From Phyllobacterium myrsinacearum (GTDB taxonomy: Bacteria > Pseudomonadota > Alphaproteobacteria > Rhizobiales > Rhizobiaceae): a stretch of DNA of 64,000 bases. A program made the translations under genes and the position numbers. Below, piece after piece: positions 37,148 to 46,944 of the stretch. The stretch lies in NCBI RefSeq assembly GCF_014138285.1, contig NZ_JACGXN010000001.1:671314-735313 (forward strand), in the 5' to 3' direction. Within the stretch, counting starts at the first letter, position 1. The number at the start of each line of letters is the position of its first letter. The notes under the pieces were generated by a model. The model searched no databases. It worked only from the letters and a program-made list of their open reading frames with translations, and was not told the DNA's origin.

Positions 37148-37270
37148 GCCGATCCTTTCAGATTGCCGGAGCGTATAAGATGGCATCGCTTAGCCGATAG
37201 CGGCAATCGTGTCACCAATGATTTCGGTTTCCTACCGTTCGGCTCATTGGTGACCACACACTCCCAACAA

Positions 37271-37606
37271 TCACGCTGCGGCTTTGACGTAACCTCGGCT
37301 TGCCAGGCGGTCTCCGCATTCGCCCAGCACATCGACCAACGTCTTGAGACGCTGCCCTTCCTCCGTCAGGCTGTACTCGACCCGCACCGGAACCTGCGGG
37401 AAAACCTTGCGGGTAATGTAACCCGCCTCTTCCAGAGCCCGCAGATCAAGCGTGAGCATACGCTGCGAAATCTTTGGCATATCCCTGCGCAGGTCGCTGA
37501 AGCGCTTCGTTCCCTCCAGCAGATAATAGACGAGCAGGATGCGCCAGCGGCCTCCCAGCACCAGCATTGCATTTTCCACCGGGCATTCGGAAACCAGATC
37601 TTTCAT
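37271..37606 (-). CDS. HxlR-family transcriptional regulator (1)
   Basis: 111-residue winged-helix protein: CPVENAMLVLGGRWRILLVY, then RFSDLRRDMPKISQRMLTLD (recognition helix) and RVEYSLTEEGQRL (wing). Relatives often sense quinones or electrophiles through a conserved N-terminal cysteine, and one is present here (ECPVE, Cys about 8). AAGGA lies 8 nt before the ATG at 37606, which decides the start against 37615 and 37651. It is divergent from a glutathione transferase gene, with two palindromes in between. Confidence 0.9.
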   Translation of the reverse strand: MKDLVSECPVENAMLVLGGRWRILLVYYLLEGTKRFSDLRRDMPKISQRMLTLDLRALEEAGYITRKVFPQVPVRVEYSLTEEGQRLKTLVDVLGECGDRLASRGYVKAAA

Positions 37607-37628
37607 GGCACCCATCCTTGTTGAAACT

Positions 37629-37681
37629 TGGTATAAAATTTGTACCAGCATTACATTTTTGTGCCTTCTTTACAATAGTAA
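37629..37681. promoter_or_regulatory. Palindromes in the HxlR(1)/GST divergent promoter
   Basis: TGGTATAAAATTTGTACCA (37629-37647) has 5-bp perfect arms. TTAC-AATA-GTAA (37670-37681) is a perfect 4-4-4 palindrome. The second includes CAATAGTAACC, close to CAATAGTTACC in the HxlR(3) intergenic region. Binding by the neighbouring HxlR proteins is inferred. Confidence 0.5.
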
Positions 37682-37741
37682 CCGATATTGCCATCTTCCA
37701 TTTCACCGCGGTTAGACATTCAAAAAAATAAGGAAATGAAA

Positions 37742-38446
37742 ATGGAACCTGTATTGTTTTATGGCGTGCCGCACGGCTGCTCCTTCGGGTCAATCGTTGC
37801 GCTGGAATGGCTGGGCCAACCCTATCGCCTTGCCCGTATCGACATGCTGGCCAAATCAAAAAGCGATATTTATGGTCGCGTGAACAGCATGCACCAAACG
37901 CCGACGATGCTTCTGGAAAACGGCAAGAGCCTGAGCGAAAGCTTTGCCATTCTCCAGAACATTGCCGGCCGGGACCTTGAGAGGAAACTGGGTTTCGCTC
38001 AAGGGACCGAGAATCACGACAGGCTCAACCAGATGTTGGCCTATCTGCACACCAGTTTTCACTCGGCCTTCGCACCGGCATGGACCGCCTACAAGCTGAA
38101 AGAGGGCGATCCGGCCATACAAATGCTGCGTGATCTGGCGAGGGAAAAAGCCGCCTCAGGCTATGCTTATCTGCAATCACATTTGCAGGGACGGGATTGG
38201 CTGGTTGGTGACCACAGGACCATTGCCGACGCCTATATGATCGGCATTGCCCGCTGGGGCGAGGATCTCGGTCTCTTCGATCTCAAAAGCGAATATCCCG
38301 GTCTCCACAACTATCTGCAGAAGCTCGAAGCCGACAAAGGCGTCATCTTCGCCCATGCCATTGAAGACGGAAGCGACGCAGCGACGAGCGGCATGTTCCT
38401 TGGCCATGTGACACTGGACGAGGTCGGACAACGGCTCGCGGCCTGA
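37742..38446 (+). CDS. Glutathione S-transferase family protein (1)
   Basis: 234 residues. An N-terminal thioredoxin-like domain (FYGVPHGCSFGSIVALEWLG; NSMHQTPTMLLENGKSLSES) precedes an all-helical C-terminal domain (about 85-225). AAGGA lies 7 nt upstream of the ATG at 37742; the ATG at 37736 is too close to it. It is divergently transcribed from an HxlR regulator and probably under its control. It likely conjugates glutathione to electrophiles; the substrate is unknown. A 11-bp hairpin lies 16 nt after the stop. Confidence 0.85.
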   Translation: MEPVLFYGVPHGCSFGSIVALEWLGQPYRLARIDMLAKSKSDIYGRVNSMHQTPTMLLENGKSLSESFAILQNIAGRDLERKLGFAQGTENHDRLNQMLAYLHTSFHSAFAPAWTAYKLKEGDPAIQMLRDLAREKAASGYAYLQSHLQGRDWLVGDHRTIADAYMIGIARWGEDLGLFDLKSEYPGLHNYLQKLEADKGVIFAHAIEDGSDAATSGMFLGHVTLDEVGQRLAA

Positions 38447-38462
38447 CATTATCTGCAACAGC

Positions 38463-38489
38463 AATCCACCGGCGAACAGCCGGTGGATT
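38463..38489 (+). terminator. Hairpin after the GST(1) gene
   Basis: Perfect 11-bp stem AATCCACCGGC / GCCGGTGGATT with a 5-nt loop, 16 nt after the stop codon. There is no U-tract, so intrinsic termination is uncertain. Confidence 0.4.
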
Positions 38490-38515
38490 GGACGACTTCT
38501 CCCGATTGACATAAA

Positions 38516-38539
38516 ACATATGAATATGTATTTATATGT
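38516..38539. promoter_or_regulatory. Candidate ArsR/SmtB operator ahead of the zinc efflux genes
   Basis: ACATAT-GA-ATATGT (38516-38529) is a perfect 6-2-6 palindrome, followed by a further half site ATATGT (38534-38539). This AT-rich TATGAATA-type pattern resembles SmtB/CzrA operators. It is 30 nt upstream of the CDF transporter start, the place expected for the zinc-responsive repressor encoded next to it. Confidence 0.55.
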
Positions 38540-38569
38540 TTGTATTTATCAACAGGATGAGCCGAAACC

Positions 38570-39577
38570 ATGTCACAGTCGCATGAGGGTCATGACCACG
38601 CACCCAAGATAACCACGGACAATCAGCGCAAGGTGCTGATCGCCTTTCTCATCACCTTCACGTATATGGTCGTCGAGGTCATCGGCGGCCTGATGTCTGG
38701 CTCCCTGGCGCTCATCGCCGATGCGGGACATATGCTGACCGATGCAGGCGCTCTCGCCTTGTCCTATGCAGCATTTCGCTTCGGCCAGCGCGCGGCAGAC
38801 CAAAGCCGCACCTACGGCTATCTGCGCTTTGAAGTGATCGCCGGACTGGTTAACGCGATTGCGCTCTTTGCCATCGTTGTCTGGATCGCCATAGAGGCTA
38901 TCGACCGTTTCCGCACCCCGGGCGAAGTTCTCGCTGGCCCGATGTTTGTTGTCGCTATTGTCGGTCTGCTCATCAATATGCTGGTGTTCTGGATCCTGAC
39001 GCGCGGCGACAAGGAACACGTGAACATCAAGGGCGCCGTCTTGCATGTCATGGGTGATCTGCTGGGCTCGGTTGGTGCCATCAGCGCAGCAATCATCATC
39101 TATTTCACCGGCTGGACGCCGATCGATCCAATCTTGTCCATTGTCGTTTCGATCCTCATCCTGCGCAGTGCCTGGGCCCTGTTGCGCAACTCGCTGCATA
39201 TTCTGCTGGAAGGCGCACCTGATAACGCCAAGCCGGAAGAAATCCAGACCTACCTGATGGGAGCGGTTCAGGGACTGGCGGCCGTGCGGCATGTGCATGT
39301 CTGGCTGATCACGTCAGGCAAGGCGCTCGCTACACTGCATGTCCAGCCCGACGCCGATACCGATGCTCGACGGCTTGTGAAAGCCGTCGAGGCGGAACTG
39401 GCCAAGCACTTTGATATCCAGCACGCGACCATCGCCATCGACTGGCCGGATATGCCTGGCGATGAGTGTGCCATGGGAGACAATACCCATGGCCATGCGG
39501 ACCACGGGCATAGCGATCACGACGAAGCAGAGGGGCATGCGGACCACGACCACAACCATACGGGGCACAAACACTGA
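38570..39577 (+). CDS. Cation diffusion facilitator (zinc/cadmium exporter)
   Basis: 335-residue CDF transporter with six transmembrane helices. Metal-site ligands are seen in helix 2 (DAGHMLTDAGAL, HxxxD) and helix 5 (VLHVMGDLLGS, HxxxD), giving the HDHD pattern typical of zinc transporters. Histidine-rich tails lie at both ends (HEGHDH near the start; HGHADHGHSDHDEAEGHADH from about 307). It exports Zn2+ from the cytoplasm by proton antiport. It overlaps the ArsR gene by 1 nt (TGATG), so transporter and sensor are one operon. Confidence 0.93.
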   Translation: MSQSHEGHDHAPKITTDNQRKVLIAFLITFTYMVVEVIGGLMSGSLALIADAGHMLTDAGALALSYAAFRFGQRAADQSRTYGYLRFEVIAGLVNAIALFAIVVWIAIEAIDRFRTPGEVLAGPMFVVAIVGLLINMLVFWILTRGDKEHVNIKGAVLHVMGDLLGSVGAISAAIIIYFTGWTPIDPILSIVVSILILRSAWALLRNSLHILLEGAPDNAKPEEIQTYLMGAVQGLAAVRHVHVWLITSGKALATLHVQPDADTDARRLVKAVEAELAKHFDIQHATIAIDWPDMPGDECAMGDNTHGHADHGHSDHDEAEGHADHDHNHTGHKH

Positions 39578-39879
39578 TGCGCCCGGCCATGCCGTCCGAC
39601 TCCGACACCGCTACGCTGGCTGAAACGTTCAGGCTGCTCGGCGATCCGACCCGTCTGCGCATCCTGTTCTTTTGTCTGGAAGCGCCCCGATCCGTCGGCG
39701 ATATCGCCGAGAGCCTTCAACTGTCGCAATCGCTTGTCAGTCACCATCTGCGATTGCTGCGTGGCGCCCGCCTTGTACGGGGCAACCGGCTTGCCAAGCA
39801 AATCTTCTACGAGCTTTCCGACAGGCACGTCAGCGGTATGCTTGCGGATATGGCCCATCATGTGAACGAGGAAAACTGA
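39577..39879 (+). CDS. ArsR/SmtB-family metal sensor (zinc type)
   Basis: 100-residue winged-helix repressor: LGDPTRLRILFFCLEAPRSV, then SLQLSQSLVSHHLRLLRGAR. All four alpha-5 zinc ligands of SmtB/CzrA-type sensors are present with the right spacing: D82, H84, H95 and E98. This supports zinc sensing rather than arsenic. It is translated with the CDF exporter and probably represses the operon at the palindrome near 38516. Confidence 0.92.
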   Translation: MRPAMPSDSDTATLAETFRLLGDPTRLRILFFCLEAPRSVGDIAESLQLSQSLVSHHLRLLRGARLVRGNRLAKQIFYELSDRHVSGMLADMAHHVNEEN

Positions 39880-39974
39880 AGCCTCCTGACGCAAACTGTC
39901 AGGGTCGTCATATTCAGCGGGAAGGTTTTGCATTAACCTCGCGGTATTGTTCCTCCACAAGCACGTTTCACTCA

Positions 39975-41219
39975 ATGCAATTCATCACACTGCTCCGCCG
40001 ACGCTCGATTGGTTTGCTCTGGTCGGGTCTTGCCCTCTCCGCCATCGGCGATCAGCTCTACACGGTGGCGCTGAGCTGGATCGCCGTCGATATTTTTGGC
40101 CCGGCTGCCGGCTACATTGCTGCGATCAAATCGGCGATCATCCTTGCTGTGCTGTTTTTTGGCGGCGCCATGTCGGATGGCTGGGACCGGCGCCGCACGA
40201 TGATCGTTGCGGACTTGTGCCGCTGCGCCGTCCTTGTACTCGTGGTCCTCGTCTGGATGATCGAGAGACAGCCCGATGCCTGGGTTCTGGCGCTTGCAGT
40301 TGCGGTTCTAGCTGCTGGCGAGGCCTTTTTCCTGCCTGCACTGCAGACAATTCTACCGCAGCTTGTCGTTAACGAACCGGGTTTGCTGGCGGGCACCAAT
40401 GCGCTGCTCGATGCGACGAACCGGCTGGCCCGGCTGCTTGGCCCTGGTCTGATCGCGCTGGCAGGTGCGATCATCGCGCCTATTCACTTCTTCACTGCCA
40501 ATGCTTTGAGTTTTCTGCTTTCAGCTGCAGCGATCATGGGACTGCCGCCGTCATCGACACCAGCCAGGTCATCGGCGGCCCAGCAACCCAAACACCCCTT
40601 TGCCAGCCTGTTGCACGGTTATCGCACCATGCACACACAGCCATTGCTGGGTTTCCTGCTCGACAGCAATGCATTCATTGGCGGCGCCTGGTACGTGGCG
40701 TTCTTTCTTGCCGTTCCCCTGATCATTTCCAGTCAGTTCGATGCATCGCTGACCACCGGGTTCGGACTCTACGGTCTGGTGATTGCGGCATTCGGTGTAA
40801 GCAACCTGATCGCCAACCTGATTGTCGGCAATCGCCCCATGCCTGAGCATCCCGCACGGATGATCCTGCTTGGCGTATGTGCAACAGGAACAGGCATCCT
40901 GTTGATGGCCCTGGCTGTCCTTGTGCCCATGCGTCCTCACTGGCAACTCGGCGCCTTTGTTCTCGCTTCAGGGTTGTCAGGGTTTGGAGGACCCTTCAAA
41001 GATGTTGCCTTTGCCACGTTGCGCCAGACCCTGCTGCCGGCAGCCGACATCGCACCGGCAACGCGCACCTATATCGTGACCACCCATGCCGGCATGCTTT
41101 TCGGCATGCTCGTTGCACCGATGATGAGCCGTAGTGTCAGTCCGAGTGACCTGCTTCTCATCTGCGGTGGTATCTATCTCGCAGTGGCCGTCATCGGATG
41201 GCTGCGTTTCTCGCGCTAA
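39975..41219 (+). CDS. MFS transporter
   Basis: 414 residues, with 12 predicted transmembrane helices and the MFS loop FGGAMSDGWDRRRTMIVADL (about 55-74). It belongs to the EntS-like/multidrug exporter class. The substrate is unknown. The frame is open far upstream, but the ATG at 39975 (MQFITLLRRRSIGLLWSGLA) is where the family begins; its ribosome-binding site is weak. It is 95 nt after the zinc sensor gene, with a small CCTGAC-N7-GTCAGG hairpin between, so coupling to zinc is uncertain. Confidence 0.85.
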   Translation: MQFITLLRRRSIGLLWSGLALSAIGDQLYTVALSWIAVDIFGPAAGYIAAIKSAIILAVLFFGGAMSDGWDRRRTMIVADLCRCAVLVLVVLVWMIERQPDAWVLALAVAVLAAGEAFFLPALQTILPQLVVNEPGLLAGTNALLDATNRLARLLGPGLIALAGAIIAPIHFFTANALSFLLSAAAIMGLPPSSTPARSSAAQQPKHPFASLLHGYRTMHTQPLLGFLLDSNAFIGGAWYVAFFLAVPLIISSQFDASLTTGFGLYGLVIAAFGVSNLIANLIVGNRPMPEHPARMILLGVCATGTGILLMALAVLVPMRPHWQLGAFVLASGLSGFGGPFKDVAFATLRQTLLPAADIAPATRTYIVTTHAGMLFGMLVAPMMSRSVSPSDLLLICGGIYLAVAVIGWLRFSR

Positions 41220-41262
41220 AGCGTCGGCGGGCAAAGCACGGATGCCTTCCCGCCCCGCTGTT

Positions 41263-42276
41263 TTAAAAGCCCGAAAGAACAACCTTGCCGCGGGCGCGTC
41301 CGCTTTCGATAAGCGCATGGGCTTTCTTCAGATTGGCCGCGGAGATCGTGCCGAGATCATCGGCGAGTGTCGTACGCAGCGTCCCGGCATCCACCAGTTC
41401 CGACACCTTGTTGAGCAGCTTGGTCTGCTCCTCAACATCAACAGTATCATAGCGCGAACGGGTGAACATCACTTCCCAGTGGATGGAAATGCTTTTCCAT
41501 TTGAAGGGCATGATGTCGTAGGTTGCGGGGTCGTCAATCAGACCGAACCGGCCCTGCGGCGCAATCAATGCAGCAATCTCCGTGCGATGCGTGTCCGAAT
41601 TCGTCGTTGAAAACACGAAGGCGGGCGCACCGATACCGAGTGCTTCCACCTGCGCCGCAAGCGGCTGCGAATGATCGATGACATGGTGTGCACCCAGTTC
41701 TTCAACCCATTTGCGGGTTTCCGGGCGCGAGGCTGTGGCGATCACCGTCAGGTTGGTCAGTTTCCGTGCAAGCTGAACCGCAATCGAACCAACGCCGCCA
41801 GCGCCGCCGATAATCAGAATGGCATTGGTTGCGCCCGGAACCGGAGTACCGATATCGAGCCGGTGAAACAGCATTTCCCATGCGGTGATCGACGTCAGCG
41901 GCAAGGCGGCCGCAGCGCTGAAATCGAGGGATTTCGGCTTCTTTCCGACGATACGTTCGTCAATCAGATGGAACTCGGCATTCGTGCCGGACCGATCGAC
42001 AGCGCCGGCATAGAATACTTCATCCCCCACTTTGAAGTTGCGGACATCCGGCCCCGCAGCCATGACAACACCAGCGGCATCCCAACCGAGTACCTTGGGC
42101 TGGCCTGCTTCAGGTTTCACACCTGCACGGATTTTCGTATCGACGGGGTTGACCGATATGGCTTTCACTTCGACCAGAAGATCCCGCCCCTTTGCCTCGG
42201 GCTTGGGCAGGTCGATATCGACAAGTGATGTTTCTGCAGTGATTGGCTGCGGTTCATAGTAGGCAACGGCACGCAT
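41263..42276 (-). CDS. Zinc-type medium-chain alcohol dehydrogenase/quinone oxidoreductase family protein
   Basis: 337 residues of the MDR superfamily. The N-terminal GroES-like domain reads KVLGWDAAGVVMAAGPDV. The NADPH-binding segment IIGGAGGVGSIAVQLARKL has the AxxGxxG pattern of quinone reductases. It lacks the structural zinc cysteines of classical alcohol dehydrogenases. It is likely an NADPH-dependent reductase of quinones or enones. It is divergent from the HxlR(2) gene, the usual regulator-target pair. Confidence 0.87.
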   Translation of the reverse strand: MRAVAYYEPQPITAETSLVDIDLPKPEAKGRDLLVEVKAISVNPVDTKIRAGVKPEAGQPKVLGWDAAGVVMAAGPDVRNFKVGDEVFYAGAVDRSGTNAEFHLIDERIVGKKPKSLDFSAAAALPLTSITAWEMLFHRLDIGTPVPGATNAILIIGGAGGVGSIAVQLARKLTNLTVIATASRPETRKWVEELGAHHVIDHSQPLAAQVEALGIGAPAFVFSTTNSDTHRTEIAALIAPQGRFGLIDDPATYDIMPFKWKSISIHWEVMFTRSRYDTVDVEEQTKLLNKVSELVDAGTLRTTLADDLGTISAANLKKAHALIESGRARGKVVLSGF

Positions 42277-42336
42277 AGGCGTTCTCCAGATAAGTTGACG
42301 TTGCTCAAATGCGCGCTATGTTCAAAGACTGCAAGA

Positions 42337-42353
42337 ATGCACATAAATTGCAT
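42337..42353. promoter_or_regulatory. Palindrome in the MDR/HxlR(2) divergent promoter
   Basis: ATGCA-CATAAAT-TGCAT lies 24 nt before the HxlR(2) start and 61 nt before the oxidoreductase start. It is a candidate site for the HxlR protein; its sequence differs from the other two HxlR regions. Confidence 0.35.
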
Positions 42354-42376
42354 ATAGTGTCATAAAGGATACCGTG

Positions 42377-42751
42377 ATGCCGCGTGTACGCCATACGAAT
42401 TTCGATTGTGCGCCGGGTTGCCCCGTGGAGGGAACACTGAATCTGATCGGCGGCAAATGGAAGGGTATGATCCTTTTCCACCTGATGTCCGGCACGTTGC
42501 GTTTCAATGAAATCCGGCGTCACCTCAACAGCGTTACCCAGCGCATGCTGACCAATCAGTTGCGCGAGCTCGAAGCCGATGGTTTCATCACGCGCAAGGT
42601 CTATGCGCAGGTGCCACCCAAGGTAGAGTATTCACTGACGGAACACGGCCGCAGCCTCGAGCCGATCATCTCTGCCCTGAAAGCCTGGGGTGACACACAC
42701 CTGCGTTCTGAAGGTGCAAAGGCCGAAACGGCGGGGCGTCAGGCAGCATAA
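42377..42751 (+). CDS. HxlR-family transcriptional regulator (2)
   Basis: 124-residue winged-helix protein: FDCAPGCPVEGTLNLIGGKW, then LRFNEIRRHLNSVTQRMLTN and KVEYSLTEHGRSL. Two N-terminal cysteines (CAPGCPVE) could sense thiol-reactive compounds. The ATG at 42377 follows AAGGA by 7 nt. It probably controls the divergent oxidoreductase. Confidence 0.9.
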   Translation: MPRVRHTNFDCAPGCPVEGTLNLIGGKWKGMILFHLMSGTLRFNEIRRHLNSVTQRMLTNQLRELEADGFITRKVYAQVPPKVEYSLTEHGRSLEPIISALKAWGDTHLRSEGAKAETAGRQAA

Positions 42752-42865
42752 TCGCAGACGCGTCATTATTGGTTCACAATTTTATGGAATCAATTTCTCA
42801 CCGGTCTAATGGCCGAGCGTACTGGGTTTTTCGTCATTTTTCCAAAAAATTTGACAGACCTCTCC

Positions 42866-42894
42866 CTTGACTCTTCCACAGCCTCCTACTATCT
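42866..42894 (+). promoter_or_regulatory. Promoter of groESL (heat-shock type candidate)
   Basis: CTTGAC (42866-42871) and CTATCT (42889-42894), with 17 nt between, lie just upstream of CIRCE. The -35 is shared with RpoH (sigma-32) and vegetative promoters of alphaproteobacterial groESL genes, so both may use it. Confidence 0.6.
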
Positions 42895-42904
42895 CCGAGC
42901 CCAG

Positions 42905-42931
42905 TTAGCACTCATCACTGGTGAGTGCTAA
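42905..42931 (+). promoter_or_regulatory. CIRCE element (HrcA operator)
   Basis: TTAGCACTC-N9-GAGTGCTAA, a perfect match to the CIRCE consensus. It lies 61 nt upstream of the groES ATG and right after the promoter, so HrcA should repress groESL here. hrcA is not in the window. Confidence 0.97.
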
Positions 42932-42991
42932 TAACGCGGACGTTCACTCGTTTGCTTCACCGTTTTGACACCAACATCAAGGGTTCTAACC

Positions 42992-43288
42992 ATGGCCAAG
43001 ACCAAGTTCCGCCCGCTTCACGATCGCGTCGTTGTACGTCGCATCGAATCGGAAGCAAAGACTGCAGGCGGCATCATCATTCCGGATACTGCCAAGGAAA
43101 AGCCACAGGAAGGCGAAATCGTCTCCGTAGGTACTGGCGCTCGTGACGAAGCCGGCAAGCTCGTCCCACTCGATGTCAAGGCAGGCGATCATATCCTGTT
43201 CGGCAAGTGGTCCGGCACGGAAGTCAAGATCGGCGGCGAAGACCTGCTGATCATGAAAGAGTCCGACATTCTGGGCATCCTCGGCTAA
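42992..43288 (+). CDS. groES: Co-chaperonin GroES
   Basis: 98 residues, starting [20 protein letters not shown]. The mobile loop is [20 protein letters not shown]. It forms the heptameric lid for GroEL. The upstream in-frame ATG at 42965 is not used: it lies in the leader, and the family starts at 42992. It is first in the groESL operon, under CIRCE/HrcA control. Confidence 0.99.
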   Translation: MAKTKFRPLHDRVVVRRIESEAKTAGGIIIPDTAKEKPQEGEIVSVGTGARDEAGKLVPLDVKAGDHILFGKWSGTEVKIGGEDLLIMKESDILGILG

Positions 43289-43308
43289 TCAGCCGGTTTT
43301 TCCCTTAA

Positions 43309-45000
<1,692 letters not shown>

Positions 45001-45024
45001 TCAGTCCAAACCAATCACATACGG

Positions 45025-45052
45025 AAAAGGCGGGCTTTGGCCCGCCTTTTTT
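45025..45052 (+). terminator. Rho-independent terminator of groESL
   Basis: An 11-bp stem AAAAGGCGGGC / GCCCGCCTTTT with a TTTG loop runs into a T-tract, 24 nt after the groEL stop. Confidence 0.93.
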
Positions 45053-45120
45053 GTTGCCCGTTTGGCAACCGATTACTTACTACAGGGTCTGTACGCCGTC
45101 CGGATAAAGCGTTCCGCCTG

Positions 45121-45528
45121 CTATTCAGCCGCGTGCGCGAAAGTTGTGACGATCTCAGCGACGCCGGCGGCACTGTCGAACCGGGCCCGGGCATTGGCGA
45201 TACGATGTTCATTCTGAATGGCAAAATCGGCAAGCCCGCGAACCGGAACCAGCAGTTCTCGGCCCAAATCGGTCAACTCGTAGTCGACACGCGGCGGAAT
45301 GGTCGGATAAACTGTCCGGGTGACGAAACCGTCACGCTCAAGACCGCGCAGGGTGCTGGTAAGCATCTTCTGCGAAATCCCGTTGATGGTTCGCTTCAGC
45401 TCGTTAAAGCGCATTGAACCATTACCCAGATAGTTGATAACCAGTACGGTCCATTTGTCCCCGACACGGGCCAGAATGTGATTCACCGCCGTGCAGGCAG
45501 AGGTTACTTGAAAGTGCTTCGGTTTCAA
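45121..45528 (-). CDS. HxlR-family transcriptional regulator (3)
   Basis: 135-residue winged-helix protein: HILARVGDKWTVLVINYLGN, then RFNELKRTINGISQKMLTST and RVDYELTDLGREL. It has a single cysteine near the start (SACTAVN). It is divergent from an FMN reductase gene. The palindrome GTAAC-N5-GTTAC lies in the gap. Confidence 0.9.
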   Translation of the reverse strand: MKPKHFQVTSACTAVNHILARVGDKWTVLVINYLGNGSMRFNELKRTINGISQKMLTSTLRGLERDGFVTRTVYPTIPPRVDYELTDLGRELLVPVRGLADFAIQNEHRIANARARFDSAAGVAEIVTTFAHAAE

Positions 45529-45576
45529 AAAAGTGCCTCCTTGCGGGTATTTTCAACAGTCACTTATATAGCGCCA

Positions 45577-45591
45577 GTAACCAATAGTTAC
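45577..45591. promoter_or_regulatory. Palindrome in the HxlR(3)/FMN reductase divergent promoter
   Basis: GTAACCAATAGTTAC has perfect 5-bp arms and lies 29 nt before the reductase start. The half CAATAGTTACC resembles CAATAGTAACC at the HxlR(1) region (9 of 11), suggesting related operators. Confidence 0.5.
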
Positions 45592-45619
45592 CATAGCAAA
45601 AACCTGAGGAATTCTGAAT

Positions 45620-46180
45620 ATGACGAAACTGAAAATCGGCATCATTGTTGGCAGCACGCGCATTGGTCGTTTTGCCGAGTTCCCGGCGAAATGGATCGCC
45701 GAAGTAGCTGGTCAACGCGACGATGTGGAGGTCGAAATCCTTGATCTCATCGATTATCCGATGGCGTTTTTTGGTGAAGAGCGCGCCACGACGGAGCAGT
45801 CGGAGACTGCCGAGCGCTGGAAGAAGAAGCTGCGCGAATTCGACGCCTATGTCTTCACCGTCGCCGAGTACAACCATGGCCCGACGGCCGTTGTAAAAAA
45901 TGCCATCGATCTTGGTGATTTCATCCACAAGCCGGTTGGTTTCGTCGGTTACGGCGGCGTCGGCGGTGCGCGTGCCATCGAACATCTCCGCGTGATTTTC
46001 GTCGAGATGAGCGCCGCGTCGGTCAAGACAGGCATTCATATCTCGTTCCCGGAATATCTGACTGTGGTCAAAGGCGAAAAGAAGCTCAGCGACTATGGCC
46101 ATCTGAACGAAGCAGCCACCAACCAGCTGGATCAGCTTGTCTGGTGGGGCAAGGCGCTAAAGGCAGCCCGTTCCGCATAA
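45620..46180 (+). CDS. NADPH-dependent FMN reductase family protein
   Basis: 186-residue flavodoxin-like protein. The phosphate-binding loop is IGIIVGSTRIGRFAEFPAKW, and VAEYNHGPTAVVKNAIDLGD and FVGYGGVGGARAIEHLRVIF contact the flavin and nicotinamide. It likely reduces quinones, azo compounds or flavin. It is divergent from HxlR(3), its probable regulator. A terminator follows. Confidence 0.9.
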   Translation: MTKLKIGIIVGSTRIGRFAEFPAKWIAEVAGQRDDVEVEILDLIDYPMAFFGEERATTEQSETAERWKKKLREFDAYVFTVAEYNHGPTAVVKNAIDLGDFIHKPVGFVGYGGVGGARAIEHLRVIFVEMSAASVKTGIHISFPEYLTVVKGEKKLSDYGHLNEAATNQLDQLVWWGKALKAARSA

Positions 46181-46186
46181 ATCTTG

Positions 46187-46217
46187 AGGGGTGGCCGTTC
46201 GTCGGCCGCCCCTTTTT
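46187..46217 (+). terminator. Terminator after the FMN reductase gene
   Basis: An 11-bp stem AGGGGTGGCCG / CGGCCGCCCCT (one G-U pair) with a TTCGT loop, followed by TTTT. It separates the reductase from the next glutathione transferase gene. Confidence 0.88.
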
Positions 46218-46251
46218 GCCTGTCCAGACACATTGATTCGGGAGAACCAAC

Positions 46252-46932
46252 ATGACCGGGAAGCTTACCCTTATCAGCCATCTCCTTTGCCCCTACGTGC
46301 AGCGTGCGGCGATTGCGCTCGCGGAAAAAGGCGTTGCGTTCGAGAAGGTCTATATCGATCTTAATGCCAAGCCTGAATGGTTCCTGAAGATTTCGCCGCT
46401 CGGCAAGGTCCCGCTTCTGAAAGTGGAAGAGGACGACGGCACCGAAGCTATATTGTTCGAAAGCTCGGTCATTGCCGAATATATCGAAGAGACCGAAGGT
46501 GAACCGCGTCTGCATCCGGACAATGCCCTCGACCGGGCCCGCCATCGCGGCTGGATGGAATATGGTTCGACTATCCTTTCAGATATCTGGTCGCTCGAAA
46601 CCACCAAGGACGCCGACCTGTTTGACGAGAAGCTCACTGTACTCAAAGGCAAGTTCGGCCGCATCGAAGATGTTCTCGGCAACGGCCCATTCTTTTCCGG
46701 AGCCCAGTTCAGCCTTGTCGACGCGGTGTTCGCGCCGGTGTTCCGCTACTTCGATACATTTGATAAACTTTCGGAGCATGGCGTGTTTGCCGATTATCCG
46801 AAGGTCCGCGCATGGCGTCAGGCTCTATCGGATCGTCCTAGCGTCAAGGCAGCTGTCACCCCGGAATATCCGCAACTGCTGCGCCAGTTCATGGAGCGAT
46901 ACGACGCGCACATGCTGAAACTCGCCGCCTGA
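46252..46932 (+). CDS. Glutathione S-transferase family protein (2)
   Basis: 226 residues. The N-terminal thioredoxin-like domain carries the CPYV motif in SHLLCPYVQRAAIALAEKG, a cysteine active site of omega-like and glutathionyl-hydroquinone-type transferases. The glutathione segment is FLKISPLGKVPLLKVEEDDG and FESSVIAEYIEE, and the rest is helical. It could reduce or dethiolate glutathione conjugates. It lies just 35 nt beyond the reductase terminator. Confidence 0.87.
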   Translation: MTGKLTLISHLLCPYVQRAAIALAEKGVAFEKVYIDLNAKPEWFLKISPLGKVPLLKVEEDDGTEAILFESSVIAEYIEETEGEPRLHPDNALDRARHRGWMEYGSTILSDIWSLETTKDADLFDEKLTVLKGKFGRIEDVLGNGPFFSGAQFSLVDAVFAPVFRYFDTFDKLSEHGVFADYPKVRAWRQALSDRPSVKAAVTPEYPQLLRQFMERYDAHMLKLAA

Positions 46933-46944
46933 GACCACCAGAGC

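Noticed and set aside
38463..38489. Intrinsic terminator after GST(1)
   Set aside because: The stem is perfect but no U-tract follows; listed only with low confidence as a hairpin.
39885..39903. Terminator separating the zinc operon from the MFS gene
   Set aside because: CCTGAC-N7-GTCAGG is only a 6-bp stem with no T-run.
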